From Actinoplanes subtropicus (GTDB lineage Bacteria; Actinomycetota; Actinomycetes; Mycobacteriales; Micromonosporaceae): a stretch of 64,000 nt of DNA. Both the position numbers and the translations under genes were made by a program. Location: positions 310,001-374,000 of the forward strand of contig NZ_JOJL01000007.1 in the NCBI RefSeq assembly GCF_000721705.1. Direction: 5' to 3'. Of this stretch, positions 38,538 to 47,496 are shown in pieces (the first letter of the stretch is position 1; every line of letters begins with the position of its first letter). The notes under the pieces were generated by a model that saw only the letters and a program-made list of their open reading frames with translations, made no database searches and had not been told where the DNA came from.

Positions 38538-40043
38538 GTGAGTTGGTTGGACCAGCTCCCTGAATACGTCGAGGAGCTGAAGCGGGCCGGGCGGCTGCAG
38601 CAGAACGGCCGCTCCGCCGAGGCTCTGCCGATCATCGAACGCGTGCTCGCCTCCGCCACCGACCCCACCACCAGGGCGTACGCGTTGGTCCAGCGCTTCG
38701 GCGCGCTGATCAACCTGGGCCGGGTGGCCGAGTTGTCGACCGCCATGACGGCCACGGCCAACGCCGTACGCGAGATCCCGGATCCCTATCTGCGCGGCCA
38801 GATGCACGCGTTCGCGGCGCTCGGCTCGCTCCTGCAGAGCAACACCGACCGCGGCGTCACCCACCTCGTGCAGGCCTCCCGGGCGCTGGCCGCGGTGCAG
38901 GAGAACGACTCGGAGACCGCGTGGGGCTGGGCCGATCTCGCGATGGCGTATTCGTACCTCGGTTTCCACGGCCACGCGCTGACCGCGATCGAGCAGGCCC
39001 GGCAGGTCGGCGCCGCGGTCGGGCTGGCCCCGGAGATCTTCGCGGCGCCCAGCATCCGGCTGCGCAACGCGGTCTCCCTCGACCACCAGGGCGACACCGA
39101 CGGCTGCCTGCGGGTGCTGCGCGACATCGACGCCGAGCTGACCCGGTACGTGGCGATCGGCGCCGACCAGATGCGCCCGAGCAGCCGCGCCGCCTACGGG
39201 TACGCGCTGGCCCGGCGGGCGGCGCTCGGCGAGGACACCGAGGCGAACGCGGCCGAGTGGCTGACCGGCGGCGGCGACAGCGTGCGCACCCGCGACCTGA
39301 ACCACCTCGGCCACGTCTGCCTGTCGATCGCGGCCGGCAAGCCCGAGCACGCACTGACCATGCTGGACGCGGTGCCGGTCTCGCCGGAGATCCTCGGCGC
39401 CGCGGAGCCGGCCCGGCTGCGCAGCATCTGCTACGCCGCGGCCGGCGACCACGCCGCCGCGCACGCCGCCGACCGGTACGCGTTCCGCCTCGCCGCCCAG
39501 CGCATCGACCGCCTCCGGGACGGCTACCTGGACGGCGTCGCGGCCCGGCTGGACGCCCAGGAGACCCAGCGCGACGCCGGCCGGTACGGCGACGAGACGC
39601 TCACCGACCCGCTCACCGGCCTGCCCAACCGCCGCCAACTGGAGCGCTACGTGGGCTCGATGCTCGAGCGCGGCGAGCGGGCCGCGATCGGCGTCTGCGA
39701 CCTGATCGGCTTCACCGCGGTCAACCTGCGGCACGGCCGGCACTGCGGCGACCTGGTGCTGCAGCGGATCGCCGGCGTGCTCAACCGGGTGATGCGCCGC
39801 GGCGACTTCGTGGCCCGGTTCGCCGGCGACGAGTTCGTGGTGGTGCTGCCGGGCGCCGGCACCGCGCAGGCCGCCGAGGTGTCCCGGCGGATCACCGCCG
39901 CGACCAACGCGGAGAACTGGCAGGTGCTGGTGCCGGGCACGCCGATCAGCCTCGCGGCCGGCTGGTCCGAGGTGGGCACCAACGGCCGTACGCTCAGCGC
40001 CGCCCTGGCGGCCGCCGCCGCCAACCGTGCCCCCACGAGATGA
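38538..40043 (+). CDS. GGDEF diguanylate cyclase with helical-repeat sensor region
   Basis: The protein has 501 residues. Residues 1-340 are Ala/Leu-rich helical repeats of TPR type (for example ALTAIEQARQVGAAVGLAPE) and lack membrane helices. The C-terminal GGDEF domain begins at DPLTGLPNRR. The signature reads AGDEF (429-433), a variant still found in active cyclases, and an RxxD inhibitory site (Arg420-Asp423) precedes it by five residues. It probably makes c-di-GMP with product inhibition. The GTG start has GGGAGG upstream. Its stop overlaps the ATG of the next gene. Confidence 0.88.
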   Translation: MSWLDQLPEYVEELKRAGRLQQNGRSAEALPIIERVLASATDPTTRAYALVQRFGALINLGRVAELSTAMTATANAVREIPDPYLRGQMHAFAALGSLLQSNTDRGVTHLVQASRALAAVQENDSETAWGWADLAMAYSYLGFHGHALTAIEQARQVGAAVGLAPEIFAAPSIRLRNAVSLDHQGDTDGCLRVLRDIDAELTRYVAIGADQMRPSSRAAYGYALARRAALGEDTEANAAEWLTGGGDSVRTRDLNHLGHVCLSIAAGKPEHALTMLDAVPVSPEILGAAEPARLRSICYAAAGDHAAAHAADRYAFRLAAQRIDRLRDGYLDGVAARLDAQETQRDAGRYGDETLTDPLTGLPNRRQLERYVGSMLERGERAAIGVCDLIGFTAVNLRHGRHCGDLVLQRIAGVLNRVMRRGDFVARFAGDEFVVVLPGAGTAQAAEVSRRITAATNAENWQVLVPGTPISLAAGWSEVGTNGRTLSAALAAAAANRAPTR

Positions 40044-41335
40044 GCACGATCGAGCTCGGTGAGATCTCCTCGGCGCCGGTTGCCGAGCCGTCCGCCGAGT
40101 TCGACCGCCGGCTGGTCCGGGAGATCGTTATCGCCCTCGTGCTGCTGCTCTGCCTGATCGGCGCGGCCGGGTCGGCCCGCCCGGCGCCACCCGGCGTCCG
40201 GCCGCTGTGGAGCGTGCCGATCTCCGACTCGGACGGCATCACGCTCGGCCCGGAGACGCTCTACGTCTACCGCGGGGCGTCGCTCACCGCGTACAACCTG
40301 GCCTCCGGCACGATGCGGTGGCGGACCACGGTCGAGAACACGCTCGGCTACGCCCAGCTCGCCGGCGGGCTGCTCCTGCTCCCCGCCGATCAGCAGACCG
40401 GTCACCGGGGCAACGTCTTCACCCAGTTCAGCCGCCGCACGGTGGCGATCGCCGCGGCCACCGGCGCCCAGGTGTGGAGCGCTCCGGGCGAGCCGGCGAT
40501 CGTGACCGGCGACACGGCGCTGATGGCCGACCACACCGATTCCGCGGCGTACGCCCGGCTCCGGCTGATCCGGCTCGCCGACCGCAGCACACTCTGGCAG
40601 CGGGAGACCCCCGGGGTCACCAGCGTCTCGTTCGCCCTGACCGGCGACTCCCCCGGCCAGGTCGTCCTGGTGACCGACGAGGGACAGGCCACGGTGCTGC
40701 GCCTCGCCGACGGAGCGGTCGTCGCCCGGGCCCGGATCGACTGGGCCGGGCCGCTGCCCGACCGCGAGCAGTTCAACGACGTCGTGGTCAGCGGCGATCA
40801 CCTCGTGGTCAACCGCAACGCGCAGGACCGCGCCGAGCTGAGCGTCTACCGGCTGGCCACGCTCGAGCGATTGTGGCGGACCGACGGCACCGACGGGTTC
40901 GCCTTCCCCTGCGGCAGCGGCCTCTGTTTCAGCAACGGGCAGAGCCTGACCTCGTACGACGCCGACACCGGCCGGATCCGCTGGCGGGTGCCGGGGGCGG
41001 GCAGCGCCTGGTCGGCCACCATCGACCGGGTGGTCTTCGAGGAGGCGAACGAGCCCGGCGGCCAGTTCCTGATCGACGCGGAGACCGGCACCCGAGTCGG
41101 CACGCCCGGCCCCGGCGAGTCGGTCTGGACCACCGAGCCGGAGGAGGCGCTGCTGGTGCTCCAGCCGACCAGGTCGGCGCCGCAGCGCACCGCGATCACC
41201 CGCTGGGACCTGACCACCGGGCGGCGGGACCTGCTCGGCGCGATCGACCGCATCGTGGTGAACCGGTGCCAGGCCGTCGCCCGCTATCTGGGCTGTTACG
41301 AGGACGGCGCGTACACGGTCACGGCGGTCGGCTGA
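40040..41335 (+). CDS. Membrane-anchored PQQ-like beta-propeller protein
   Basis: The protein has 431 residues. The opening IELGEISSA is followed by one transmembrane helix (about residues 28-46), then repeated PQQ-like blades (LYVYRGASLTAYNLASG, LTSYDADTGRIRWRVPG). No enzyme residues are visible; it is probably an extracellular binding or sensing propeller. The ATGA overlap couples it to the GGDEF gene. It is a tandem paralogue of the next gene, sharing the opening motif I[ED]LGE. Confidence 0.78.
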   Translation: MSTIELGEISSAPVAEPSAEFDRRLVREIVIALVLLLCLIGAAGSARPAPPGVRPLWSVPISDSDGITLGPETLYVYRGASLTAYNLASGTMRWRTTVENTLGYAQLAGGLLLLPADQQTGHRGNVFTQFSRRTVAIAAATGAQVWSAPGEPAIVTGDTALMADHTDSAAYARLRLIRLADRSTLWQRETPGVTSVSFALTGDSPGQVVLVTDEGQATVLRLADGAVVARARIDWAGPLPDREQFNDVVVSGDHLVVNRNAQDRAELSVYRLATLERLWRTDGTDGFAFPCGSGLCFSNGQSLTSYDADTGRIRWRVPGAGSAWSATIDRVVFEEANEPGGQFLIDAETGTRVGTPGPGESVWTTEPEEALLVLQPTRSAPQRTAITRWDLTTGRRDLLGAIDRIVVNRCQAVARYLGCYEDGAYTVTAVG

Positions 41336-42633
41336 TGGCGGTGATCGACCTCGGCGAGGTGACCGGCGAGGAGCACGCGCCGCTGGTCCCGGTCGACCAT
41401 CGGCGGCTGTTGCGGGCGGCGCTCGCCGTGCTGTCGCTCGCCGGCCTGCTGGTGCTCACCGGGTCGGTGCCCGGCGGCGCGACCAGCCTTCGTCCGCTGT
41501 GGACGATCGGCGACTTCCACGACGACGACTCGGTGGTGCTGGCCGGCCCGACCGCGTACGTCTCCCGGCTGGCCGACGGCCACCCTCAGGTCGCCGCCTA
41601 CGACCTGGCCGGCCGGAAGCTGCGGTGGACCGCGGTGACCGGCGCGCAGCTCGCCCTCGGGCCGCCGCGGCCGGCCGGCGACACCGTGCTCGACCCGACC
41701 GACCCGGCGACGACCAGAGGCTTGTTGCCGGACGGCGGTGAATACGTCGACATGAGCCCGCGGACCACCGTCGCGCTGGATGCGTGGACCGGTCGGGAGC
41801 TCTGGCGTACGGCGGGCAATGCCATACCGTCGGCCGGCACCGGCACCGCGCTGGTGGTCAGCGACGGCCTGCTGCGGGTGGTGCGGCTGCGCGACGGCGG
41901 CGAGATCTGGCGCCGCTCGACGCCCCAGCTGGCCGGCTGGACCACACTGCCGGACGACCGGCACCCGGAGGCGATCGCCACGGCTGGCGTGGACGGCCTG
42001 CTCAGCGTCTACGGCTACGCCGACGGCAAGCTACGCGCCACCACCAAGGTGCCCTGGGAGACCAAGACCCGCTCGGCCACGCTGATCCCGGCCGGCCGGA
42101 ACATCGCGGTGATCCGGGACGACCCGTCCCGGGACAGCAAGACGACGGTCTACTCGGCCGGCGACCTCCGGCCATTGTGGTCGGCCGGCTACCTCAGTCC
42201 CTGCGGGGAGTTGCTCTGCTCGGTGGCGGACGACGGCGTCGCCGGACACGACCCGGACACCGGGCGGAAGATCTGGACCGTACCGGGCGTGCACAACATG
42301 TTCCCGGCCGGTGACAACCGCGTGCTGATCGCCCAGAACCCCGAGTTGACCAAGGCGCAGCTCGTCGACAGCCGCACCGGCCGTCCCCTCGGGCCACCCG
42401 TCCTCGGTGCGCAGGCCTACGACTTCGAAGAAACCGAGAACCTCTATTTCGTACGCCCGAGCAGCAACCTGCCGGGACGGCTCGTGGTCACCCGGCTCGA
42501 CCTCGCGGACGGCACCCAGACCCCGCTCGGCGTCTTCGGCACGGGCGGGTCCGATCAGTCGTTCTGCGTGGCGACGCGCGGTTACCTCGCCTGTCCCCGG
42601 TTCGACGGCCTGCACGTCATGGCCGTCGACTGA
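41335..42633 (+). CDS. Second membrane-anchored PQQ-like beta-propeller protein
   Basis: The protein has 432 residues. It opens [11 protein letters not shown], has one transmembrane helix (about 27-45), then blades such as [18 protein letters not shown] and [18 protein letters not shown] Cys pair (CGELLC) mirrors CGSGLC in its paralogue and may form an extracellular disulfide. ATG 41335 overlaps the previous stop (TGATG). Its last 17 bp overlap the convergent prfA gene. Confidence 0.78.
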   Translation: MAVIDLGEVTGEEHAPLVPVDHRRLLRAALAVLSLAGLLVLTGSVPGGATSLRPLWTIGDFHDDDSVVLAGPTAYVSRLADGHPQVAAYDLAGRKLRWTAVTGAQLALGPPRPAGDTVLDPTDPATTRGLLPDGGEYVDMSPRTTVALDAWTGRELWRTAGNAIPSAGTGTALVVSDGLLRVVRLRDGGEIWRRSTPQLAGWTTLPDDRHPEAIATAGVDGLLSVYGYADGKLRATTKVPWETKTRSATLIPAGRNIAVIRDDPSRDSKTTVYSAGDLRPLWSAGYLSPCGELLCSVADDGVAGHDPDTGRKIWTVPGVHNMFPAGDNRVLIAQNPELTKAQLVDSRTGRPLGPPVLGAQAYDFEETENLYFVRPSSNLPGRLVVTRLDLADGTQTPLGVFGTGGSDQSFCVATRGYLACPRFDGLHVMAVD

Positions 42634-43708
42634 GGTCCGTCTCGCCCGAGAGGCGGGCCTGCCGGTCGGCCTCGGCCAGCGCGTCCAGCACCCCGTCCAG
42701 CTCGCCGCCGAGGGCCAGGTCCAGGTTGTACGCGGTGTAGCCGATCCGGTGGTCGGTGATCCGGTTCTGCGGGAAGTTGTACGTCCGGATCCGCTCCGAC
42801 CGGTCCACGGTCCGCACCTGGGCCTTGCGCGAGTCGGCCGCCGCGGCGTCCGCCTCCTCCTGCGCGATGGCCAGCAGCCGGGACCGCAGGATGCGCAGCG
42901 CCGACTCCTTGTTCTGCAGCTGGCTCTTCTCGTTCTGACAGCTCACCACGGTGCCGGTGGGCAGGTGGGTGATCCGGACGGCCGAGTCGGTGGTGTTGAC
43001 CGACTGGCCGCCCGGGCCGGACGAGCGGAACACGTCGATCCGCAGGTCGTTCGGGTCGATCTGCACGTCGACGTCCTCCGCCTCGGGCAGCACCAGCACG
43101 CCCGCCGCCGAGGTGTGGATCCGGCCCTGCGATTCGGTGACCGGGACGCGCTGCACCCGGTGCACGCCGCCCTCCCACTTGAGCCGGGACCAGACGCCGT
43201 GGCCGCCGTCGGGCACGCCCTTGGTCTTGACCGCGACCGAGATGTCCTTGACGCCGCCGAGGTCCGACTCCTGCGAGTCGATCACCTCGACCACCCAGCC
43301 GCGGCGCTCCGCGTACCGGGTGTACATGCGCAGCAGATCGCCGGCGAACAGGGCCGACTCCTGGCCGCCCTCGCCCGCCTTGATCTCGATGATCACGTCC
43401 TTGGCGTCGTTCGGGTCGCGCGGGATCAGCATCTCGCCGAGCTTCTCCTCGAGCGGCGGCAGCGCGGCGGCGACCGCCTCCACCTCGGCGCCGAACGCCG
43501 GGTCCTCGGCGGCCAGCTCCTTGGCGGCGGCCAGGTCGGCGCGCGCGGCCTCCAGCTCGGCGTTGGCCGCGTAGATCGGGGCCAGCTCGGCGAAGCGACG
43601 GCCGACCCGGCGTACGAGGGCCTGGTCGGCGTGGATGGAGGGGTCCTCCATCCGCTTCTCCAGGGCCGCGTACTCCTCGAGAAGCGTGGTCAGCCGGTCG
43701 TTACTCAC
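42617..43708 (-). CDS. prfA: Peptide chain release factor 1
   Basis: The protein has 363 residues and reads UAA and UAG. The peptidyl-hydrolysis motif is [14 protein letters not shown]; upstream lies [22 protein letters not shown] 43708 has GGGGAG 8 nt upstream. The Gln of GGQ is the target of PrmC. The gene follows rpmE, separated by a terminator hairpin. Confidence 0.96.
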   Translation of the reverse strand: MSNDRLTTLLEEYAALEKRMEDPSIHADQALVRRVGRRFAELAPIYAANAELEAARADLAAAKELAAEDPAFGAEVEAVAAALPPLEEKLGEMLIPRDPNDAKDVIIEIKAGEGGQESALFAGDLLRMYTRYAERRGWVVEVIDSQESDLGGVKDISVAVKTKGVPDGGHGVWSRLKWEGGVHRVQRVPVTESQGRIHTSAAGVLVLPEAEDVDVQIDPNDLRIDVFRSSGPGGQSVNTTDSAVRITHLPTGTVVSCQNEKSQLQNKESALRILRSRLLAIAQEEADAAAADSRKAQVRTVDRSERIRTYNFPQNRITDHRIGYTAYNLDLALGGELDGVLDALAEADRQARLSGETDLSRRP

Positions 43709-43729
43709 AGTAGTTTCTCCCCACGCGAA

Positions 43730-43766
43730 CGGCGCCCGCCCCCCGATGGCCGGGGTGCGGGCGCCG
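43730..43766 (-). terminator. Terminator hairpin after rpmE
   Basis: A 10-bp GC stem (CGGCGCCCGC with GCGGGCGCCG), with further C/G pairing inside the loop, lies 9 bp after the rpmE stop and 21 bp before the prfA start on the minus strand. Confidence 0.65.
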
Positions 43767-43775
43767 TCGAAGCAG

Positions 43776-44000
43776 TTACTTCTTCTTGGCCGCGTTCACC
43801 TTGGCGTACTTGGCCTGGAACTTCGCGACCCGGCCGGCGGTGTCCAGAACGCGCTGCTTGCCGGTGTAGAACGGGTGGCAGGCGCTGCAGGTCTCGACGC
43901 GGATCTCGCCGCCCTTGGCGGTGCTCCGGGTGGTGAAGGTGCTGCCGCAGGAGCAGATGACCTCGGTGGTCTTGTACTCCGGGTGGATGCCGGACTTCAT
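43776..44000 (-). CDS. rpmE: Ribosomal protein L31, zinc-binding form
   Basis: The protein has 74 residues. It starts [14 protein letters not shown]. Zinc ligands are present as CSCGSTF and [12 protein letters not shown], the C+ form, which is usually the zinc-replete version. The basic tail is [13 protein letters not shown] purine-rich ribosome site precedes ATG 44000. The 235-bp gap up to 44235 holds its promoter (possible -10 CAGACT) and that of the divergent kinase. Confidence 0.95.
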   Translation of the reverse strand: MKSGIHPEYKTTEVICSCGSTFTTRSTAKGGEIRVETCSACHPFYTGKQRVLDTAGRVAKFQAKYAKVNAAKKK

Positions 44001-44235
44001 ATCTCTCGGTCCCTCTCGATGATCTGGTCGCCGGGTCGCTGTCAGCACCGCGCCGCCCCGCCAGGGCGGTGGGCTCGGGCGTGAACCGGAACCTTTTACT
44101 GGCCGATGGACCAGTCTGCCATGTGACACGGCCCGACAAGAAATCGAGGCCACTTTCCTGATCCAAGGTCGATAACGTGAACCACCCGCACGGCATTCCC
44201 TCGACCGGGAGCGAAACGGACAAAGGGAACGAGGA

Positions 44236-45129
44236 ATGACACGACTGCTGATCACCCGTGGGTTGCCGGCGTCCGGGAAGACGAGTTTCGCCCGGAAGTT
44301 GCAGCCGCGGGTGACCCGGGTCAACCGGGACGATCTGCGGCGGATGCTGCACGGCCAGCGGCTCTACACGCAGTGGGCCGAGGGGCAGGTCACGCACGCC
44401 CAGCGGGCGGCGGTGGAGGCGCTGCTGCGGGCGCATGCCGACGTGATCGTGGACGACACCAACCTGCGGAACAAGACCGTACGGGACTGGGCCGAGCTGG
44501 CCGCCCGGCTGGGCGCGCAGTTCGAGGTGCACGACTTCACCGACGTGCCGCTGGAGGAGTGCATCCGGCGGGACGTCTCGCGGCCGGCCGACGATCGGGT
44601 GGGCGAGGAGGCGATCCGGCGGATGCATGCCCGTTACCTCGCGGGCCGCAACCTGCCCTTGCCTATTCCGTACATTCCCGAAATTCCGCATAGGTTGTAC
44701 GAGCCGGACCCGGCGCTCCCGGCGGCCGTGCTGGTGGACATCGACGGAACCGTGGCGCTGATGGACGACCGTTCGCCGTACGACTGGGACAAAGTGGGCT
44801 CGGACCTGCCCAACGCTGCGGTGATCACGGCGGTCCGGGCCATGCACGCGGCCGGGAACGCGATCATCTTCTGCTCGGGGCGGGACGAGGTGTGCCGGCC
44901 GGAGACCGAGGCGTGGCTCGATCTGTACGTCGGTGTCCCGTACGAGGCGTTGTTCATGCGGCCCGAGGGCGACGGCCGCAAGGACGCCGTGGTCAAGCGC
45001 GAGATCTTCGACCGGGACATCCGCGACGACTGGCGGATCGTCGGGGTTTTCGACGACCGCCAACAGGTGGTACGCATGTGGCGGGCGCTCGGCCTCACCG
45101 TTTTCCAGGTCGCGGAGGGAGACTTCTGA
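44236..45129 (+). CDS. Polynucleotide 5'-kinase/3'-phosphatase (T4 Pnkp-like)
   Basis: The protein has 297 residues and two domains. The kinase part (1-150) has P-loop GLPASGKTS (9-17) and DDTNLRN (73-79). The phosphatase part is HAD-type, with VDIDGTVAL carrying nucleophile Asp168 and Asp170, then FCSGRDE and VFDDRQQVV. This order is that of T4 Pnkp, which heals RNA ends by phosphorylating 5'-OH and removing 3' or 2',3'-cyclic phosphate. The RNA ligase gene starts 2 bp after its stop, so the two form a repair pair. Confidence 0.85.
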   Translation: MTRLLITRGLPASGKTSFARKLQPRVTRVNRDDLRRMLHGQRLYTQWAEGQVTHAQRAAVEALLRAHADVIVDDTNLRNKTVRDWAELAARLGAQFEVHDFTDVPLEECIRRDVSRPADDRVGEEAIRRMHARYLAGRNLPLPIPYIPEIPHRLYEPDPALPAAVLVDIDGTVALMDDRSPYDWDKVGSDLPNAAVITAVRAMHAAGNAIIFCSGRDEVCRPETEAWLDLYVGVPYEALFMRPEGDGRKDAVVKREIFDRDIRDDWRIVGVFDDRQQVVRMWRALGLTVFQVAEGDF

Positions 45130-45131
45130 CC

Positions 45132-45794
45132 TTGAAGTATCCCCGCACCTTCCACCTGCCCGACTCGCCCGGCGCATCCGCCGACGACAACCATCCAACC
45201 ACCCCGCCCACCGCCCACAAGCGGACTGAAGACCTGATTCAAAGGGATCTGTCCTGGTTGGACGGCGAGCTGGTGGTGACCGAGAAGCTCGACGGCGGAA
45301 ATCTGACCTTCACCCGGGACGCGATGTACGGCCGGTCCCCCGACTCCGGCACGCAGCCGTGGGACCGGCCGGCGAAGGCGCTCTGGGCGATGACCGCCTA
45401 CCAGATCCCGGACGACTGGCGGGTGTGCGGCGAGTCGATGTGGGCGCGGCGCAGCATCGCGTACTCGGACCTGCCCGGCGTGTTCATCGTCTTCGGCATC
45501 TGGGACGAGACCGACACGCTGCTCGGCTGGGACGACACGGTCGACTGGGCCCGCCGCCTCGAACTGCCGGTGGTGCCGGTGCTGTACCGGGGCGGCAGCC
45601 TCTCCGAGGCGCGGGCCGCCTGGGCGGCGCAGCGCAACCCCGAAACCTCCGAGGGCTTCGTGGTCCGCGCGGCCGGCCGCATCCCGGCGGCCGAGTTCTC
45701 CCACAAGCTCCTGAAGTGGGTACGCGCCGAACACGTGCGCACCGACGACGCCTGGCGCCACCGCGACGACTTCGCCGTGAACGAGTTCGCCTAG
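45132..45794 (+). CDS. RNA ligase (nucleotidyltransferase superfamily)
   Basis: The protein has 220 residues. Ligase motif I is TEKLDGGN with nucleophile Lys52, motif III is around FIVFGIWDE, motif IV is EGFVVR and motif V is HKLLKWVR. It seals 5'-phosphate to 3'-OH RNA ends through a lysyl-AMP intermediate. A TTG at 45132 is chosen because GGAGGGAG lies 10 nt upstream and the family opens KYPRTFHLP. The stop overlaps the convergent VOC gene by 4 bp. The DNA or RNA target is unknown. Confidence 0.82.
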   Translation: MKYPRTFHLPDSPGASADDNHPTTPPTAHKRTEDLIQRDLSWLDGELVVTEKLDGGNLTFTRDAMYGRSPDSGTQPWDRPAKALWAMTAYQIPDDWRVCGESMWARRSIAYSDLPGVFIVFGIWDETDTLLGWDDTVDWARRLELPVVPVLYRGGSLSEARAAWAAQRNPETSEGFVVRAAGRIPAAEFSHKLLKWVRAEHVRTDDAWRHRDDFAVNEFA

Positions 45795-46177
45795 CCCCGG
45801 ATCTCCGCGAGGCTACGCAGGATGCAGAACTCGTTGCCCTCCGGGTCGGCCAGCACCACCCAGCCGGTGCCGTCAGGCCGGCGCAGGTCGTCGATCGGCT
45901 TGGCTCCATGGTCGATCAGCCGCACCAGTTCCTCGTCCCGGGTCCCCTCGGCGGGCCGCAGATCGAAGTGGATCCTGTTCTTCCCCTCTTTGGCCTCCGG
46001 CACCTCGATGAACAGCACCTTGTGCGACCCGTCCCGCGACATGATCAGGCACTCCTCGTGCTCCGGCAGGTTCGGGTCGTCGGCGTCCTCGACGTAGTCC
46101 AGCACCCCCTGCCACCACCGCGAGAGCGTGTACGCATCGGCACAGTCAACGGTCGTATGCGAGATGAACGATGTCAT
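45791..46177 (-). CDS. VOC (glyoxalase/bleomycin-resistance fold) protein
   Basis: The protein has 128 residues and two betaalphabetabetabeta modules, the second with RIHFDLRPAEGTRDEELVR and the end GWVVLADPEGNEFCIL. VOC proteins bind a metal or sequester drugs; the ligand here is unknown. The gene is 31 bp upstream of the NOS stop on the same strand and has no evident link to it. Confidence 0.82.
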   Translation of the reverse strand: MTSFISHTTVDCADAYTLSRWWQGVLDYVEDADDPNLPEHEECLIMSRDGSHKVLFIEVPEAKEGKNRIHFDLRPAEGTRDEELVRLIDHGAKPIDDLRRPDGTGWVVLADPEGNEFCILRSLAEIRG

Positions 46178-46208
46178 CCCAGCATGATCTCAAATGGGTT
46201 CTCACCAC

Positions 46209-47363
46209 TCACGCAGAATGAAGGGTCAGGGGCAGCGTCAGCTGGGCCCCTGGCCCGGCCTCGGCGTGAGCGACGGTCTGCACCATGCAACCAGGCACGA
46301 CAACGCCGGTGAGGGAGCCGGACATCGGGGGGACGATCCAGGTCCAGTCGGCCGGGACCGGGCGGCCGGCCTTCTCCTCGTTGCGCAGGTGGGTCAGGAA
46401 GCGCCGGGACTCGGTGTGGTGATCGGACATCTTCACGCCGGCCTTCTCGAAGCTGTGCAGCACCGCGCGGTTGAGCTCGACCAGCGCCCGGTCGCGCCAC
46501 AGCGTCGACTCGCGGCTGGTGTCCAGGCCCAGCCGGGCGGCGACCGCGGGCAGCAGGTCGTACCGGTCGGTGTCGGCGAAGTTGCGGGCGCCCACCTCGG
46601 TGCCCATGTACCAGCCGTTGAACGGCGCCAGCGGGTAGTGCACGCCGCCGATCGTGAGCCGCATGTTGGAGATGGCCGGGACGGCGTGCCAGCGGAGGCC
46701 CAGCTCGGTGAACCAGCCGTACTCGGGGTGGGTGATCGGCACCTCGCGGATCGCCCGCTCCGGGAGCTCGTAGAGGCGTACGCCCTCGGCCGGCGTCTCG
46801 ATCACCAGCGGGAGCACGTCGAAGTGCTCCCCCTTGCCCCGCCAGCCGAACCCGCTCATCGCCGCGGTGAAGCCCACCTGCCGGGCGTCGCCGACCGTGC
46901 GGCCGTCCTCGTCGCGATACCCGGCGTACCGGATCAGCTGCTCGTTCCACACCCGGGCGTGCGGCTGGCCGGGCTGGGCCGCGGCGAAGATGCTGATCAC
47001 CGGGCGCAGCTGGCCCTCGCCGGCCGCCCGCAGGTGGTGCACGAGCAGCGAGAAGATCTCGTCGGCGGTACGCGCCCGGCGCCGGTCGAGGACCAGCAGG
47101 CTCCGCCAGTACAGCCGGCCGATGCAGCGGCCCGCGTTGCGCCAGGCCATCTTCGCGCCGTGGGCCAGCTCGTCGGTGGTGTGCACGTAGCTGCCGGTCG
47201 CGGCGATCTGCGCGCGGACGATGGCCAGCCGGGGCTCGACCGGGCCGAGCCGCGGATTCTCCACGTAGCAGCGGCGCAGGAAGTCCTCGGCCTCGCCGGG
47301 ATCGACCGGCGCGGTCGGGTCCCACGGCTCGGTCGGGTGGTCCCGGTAACCGGGCACGATCAT
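46209..47363 (-). CDS. Bacterial nitric oxide synthase oxygenase
   Basis: The protein has 384 residues, oxygenase domain only, with no reductase domain. The haem-thiolate Cys80 is in AWRNAGRCIGRLYW, and the substrate pocket and pterin side are seen in PFNGWYMGTEVGARNF and NEEKAGRPVPADWTWIVPP. It oxidises L-arginine to NO and citrulline using a partner flavoprotein encoded elsewhere. ATG 47363 has GGGAGG 7 nt upstream. In bacteria NO from such enzymes serves nitration, stress defence or signalling; no biosynthetic cluster is visible here. Confidence 0.95.
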   Translation of the reverse strand: MIVPGYRDHPTEPWDPTAPVDPGEAEDFLRRCYVENPRLGPVEPRLAIVRAQIAATGSYVHTTDELAHGAKMAWRNAGRCIGRLYWRSLLVLDRRRARTADEIFSLLVHHLRAAGEGQLRPVISIFAAAQPGQPHARVWNEQLIRYAGYRDEDGRTVGDARQVGFTAAMSGFGWRGKGEHFDVLPLVIETPAEGVRLYELPERAIREVPITHPEYGWFTELGLRWHAVPAISNMRLTIGGVHYPLAPFNGWYMGTEVGARNFADTDRYDLLPAVAARLGLDTSRESTLWRDRALVELNRAVLHSFEKAGVKMSDHHTESRRFLTHLRNEEKAGRPVPADWTWIVPPMSGSLTGVVVPGCMVQTVAHAEAGPGAQLTLPLTLHSA

Positions 47364-47441
47364 CGAGGTGCCTCCCGCGGTGAGTGCTCCCGACGAGGTT
47401 GGCACGGCCCTCGGGAGCCGATCACACACCGTGTGCGACAA

Positions 47442-47481
47442 AAAGGACGCAGCCCCGTCGTTGTCCGAGGCTGCGTCCTTT
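47442..47481 (-). terminator. Rho-gene intrinsic terminator
   Basis: A perfect 13-bp stem (AAAGGACGCAGCC with GGCTGCGTCCTTT) and 14-nt loop, followed on the minus strand by TTGTCG, lies just after the rho stop. It is the most canonical terminator in the window; by symmetry it could also work in the plus direction. Confidence 0.85.
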
Positions 47482-47496
47482 CTTGACGACGGGGAG

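Noticed and set aside
44236..47363. NOS, VOC and RNA-repair genes as one operon
   Set aside because: The repair pair is on the plus strand, and NOS and VOC on the minus strand; only adjacency links them.
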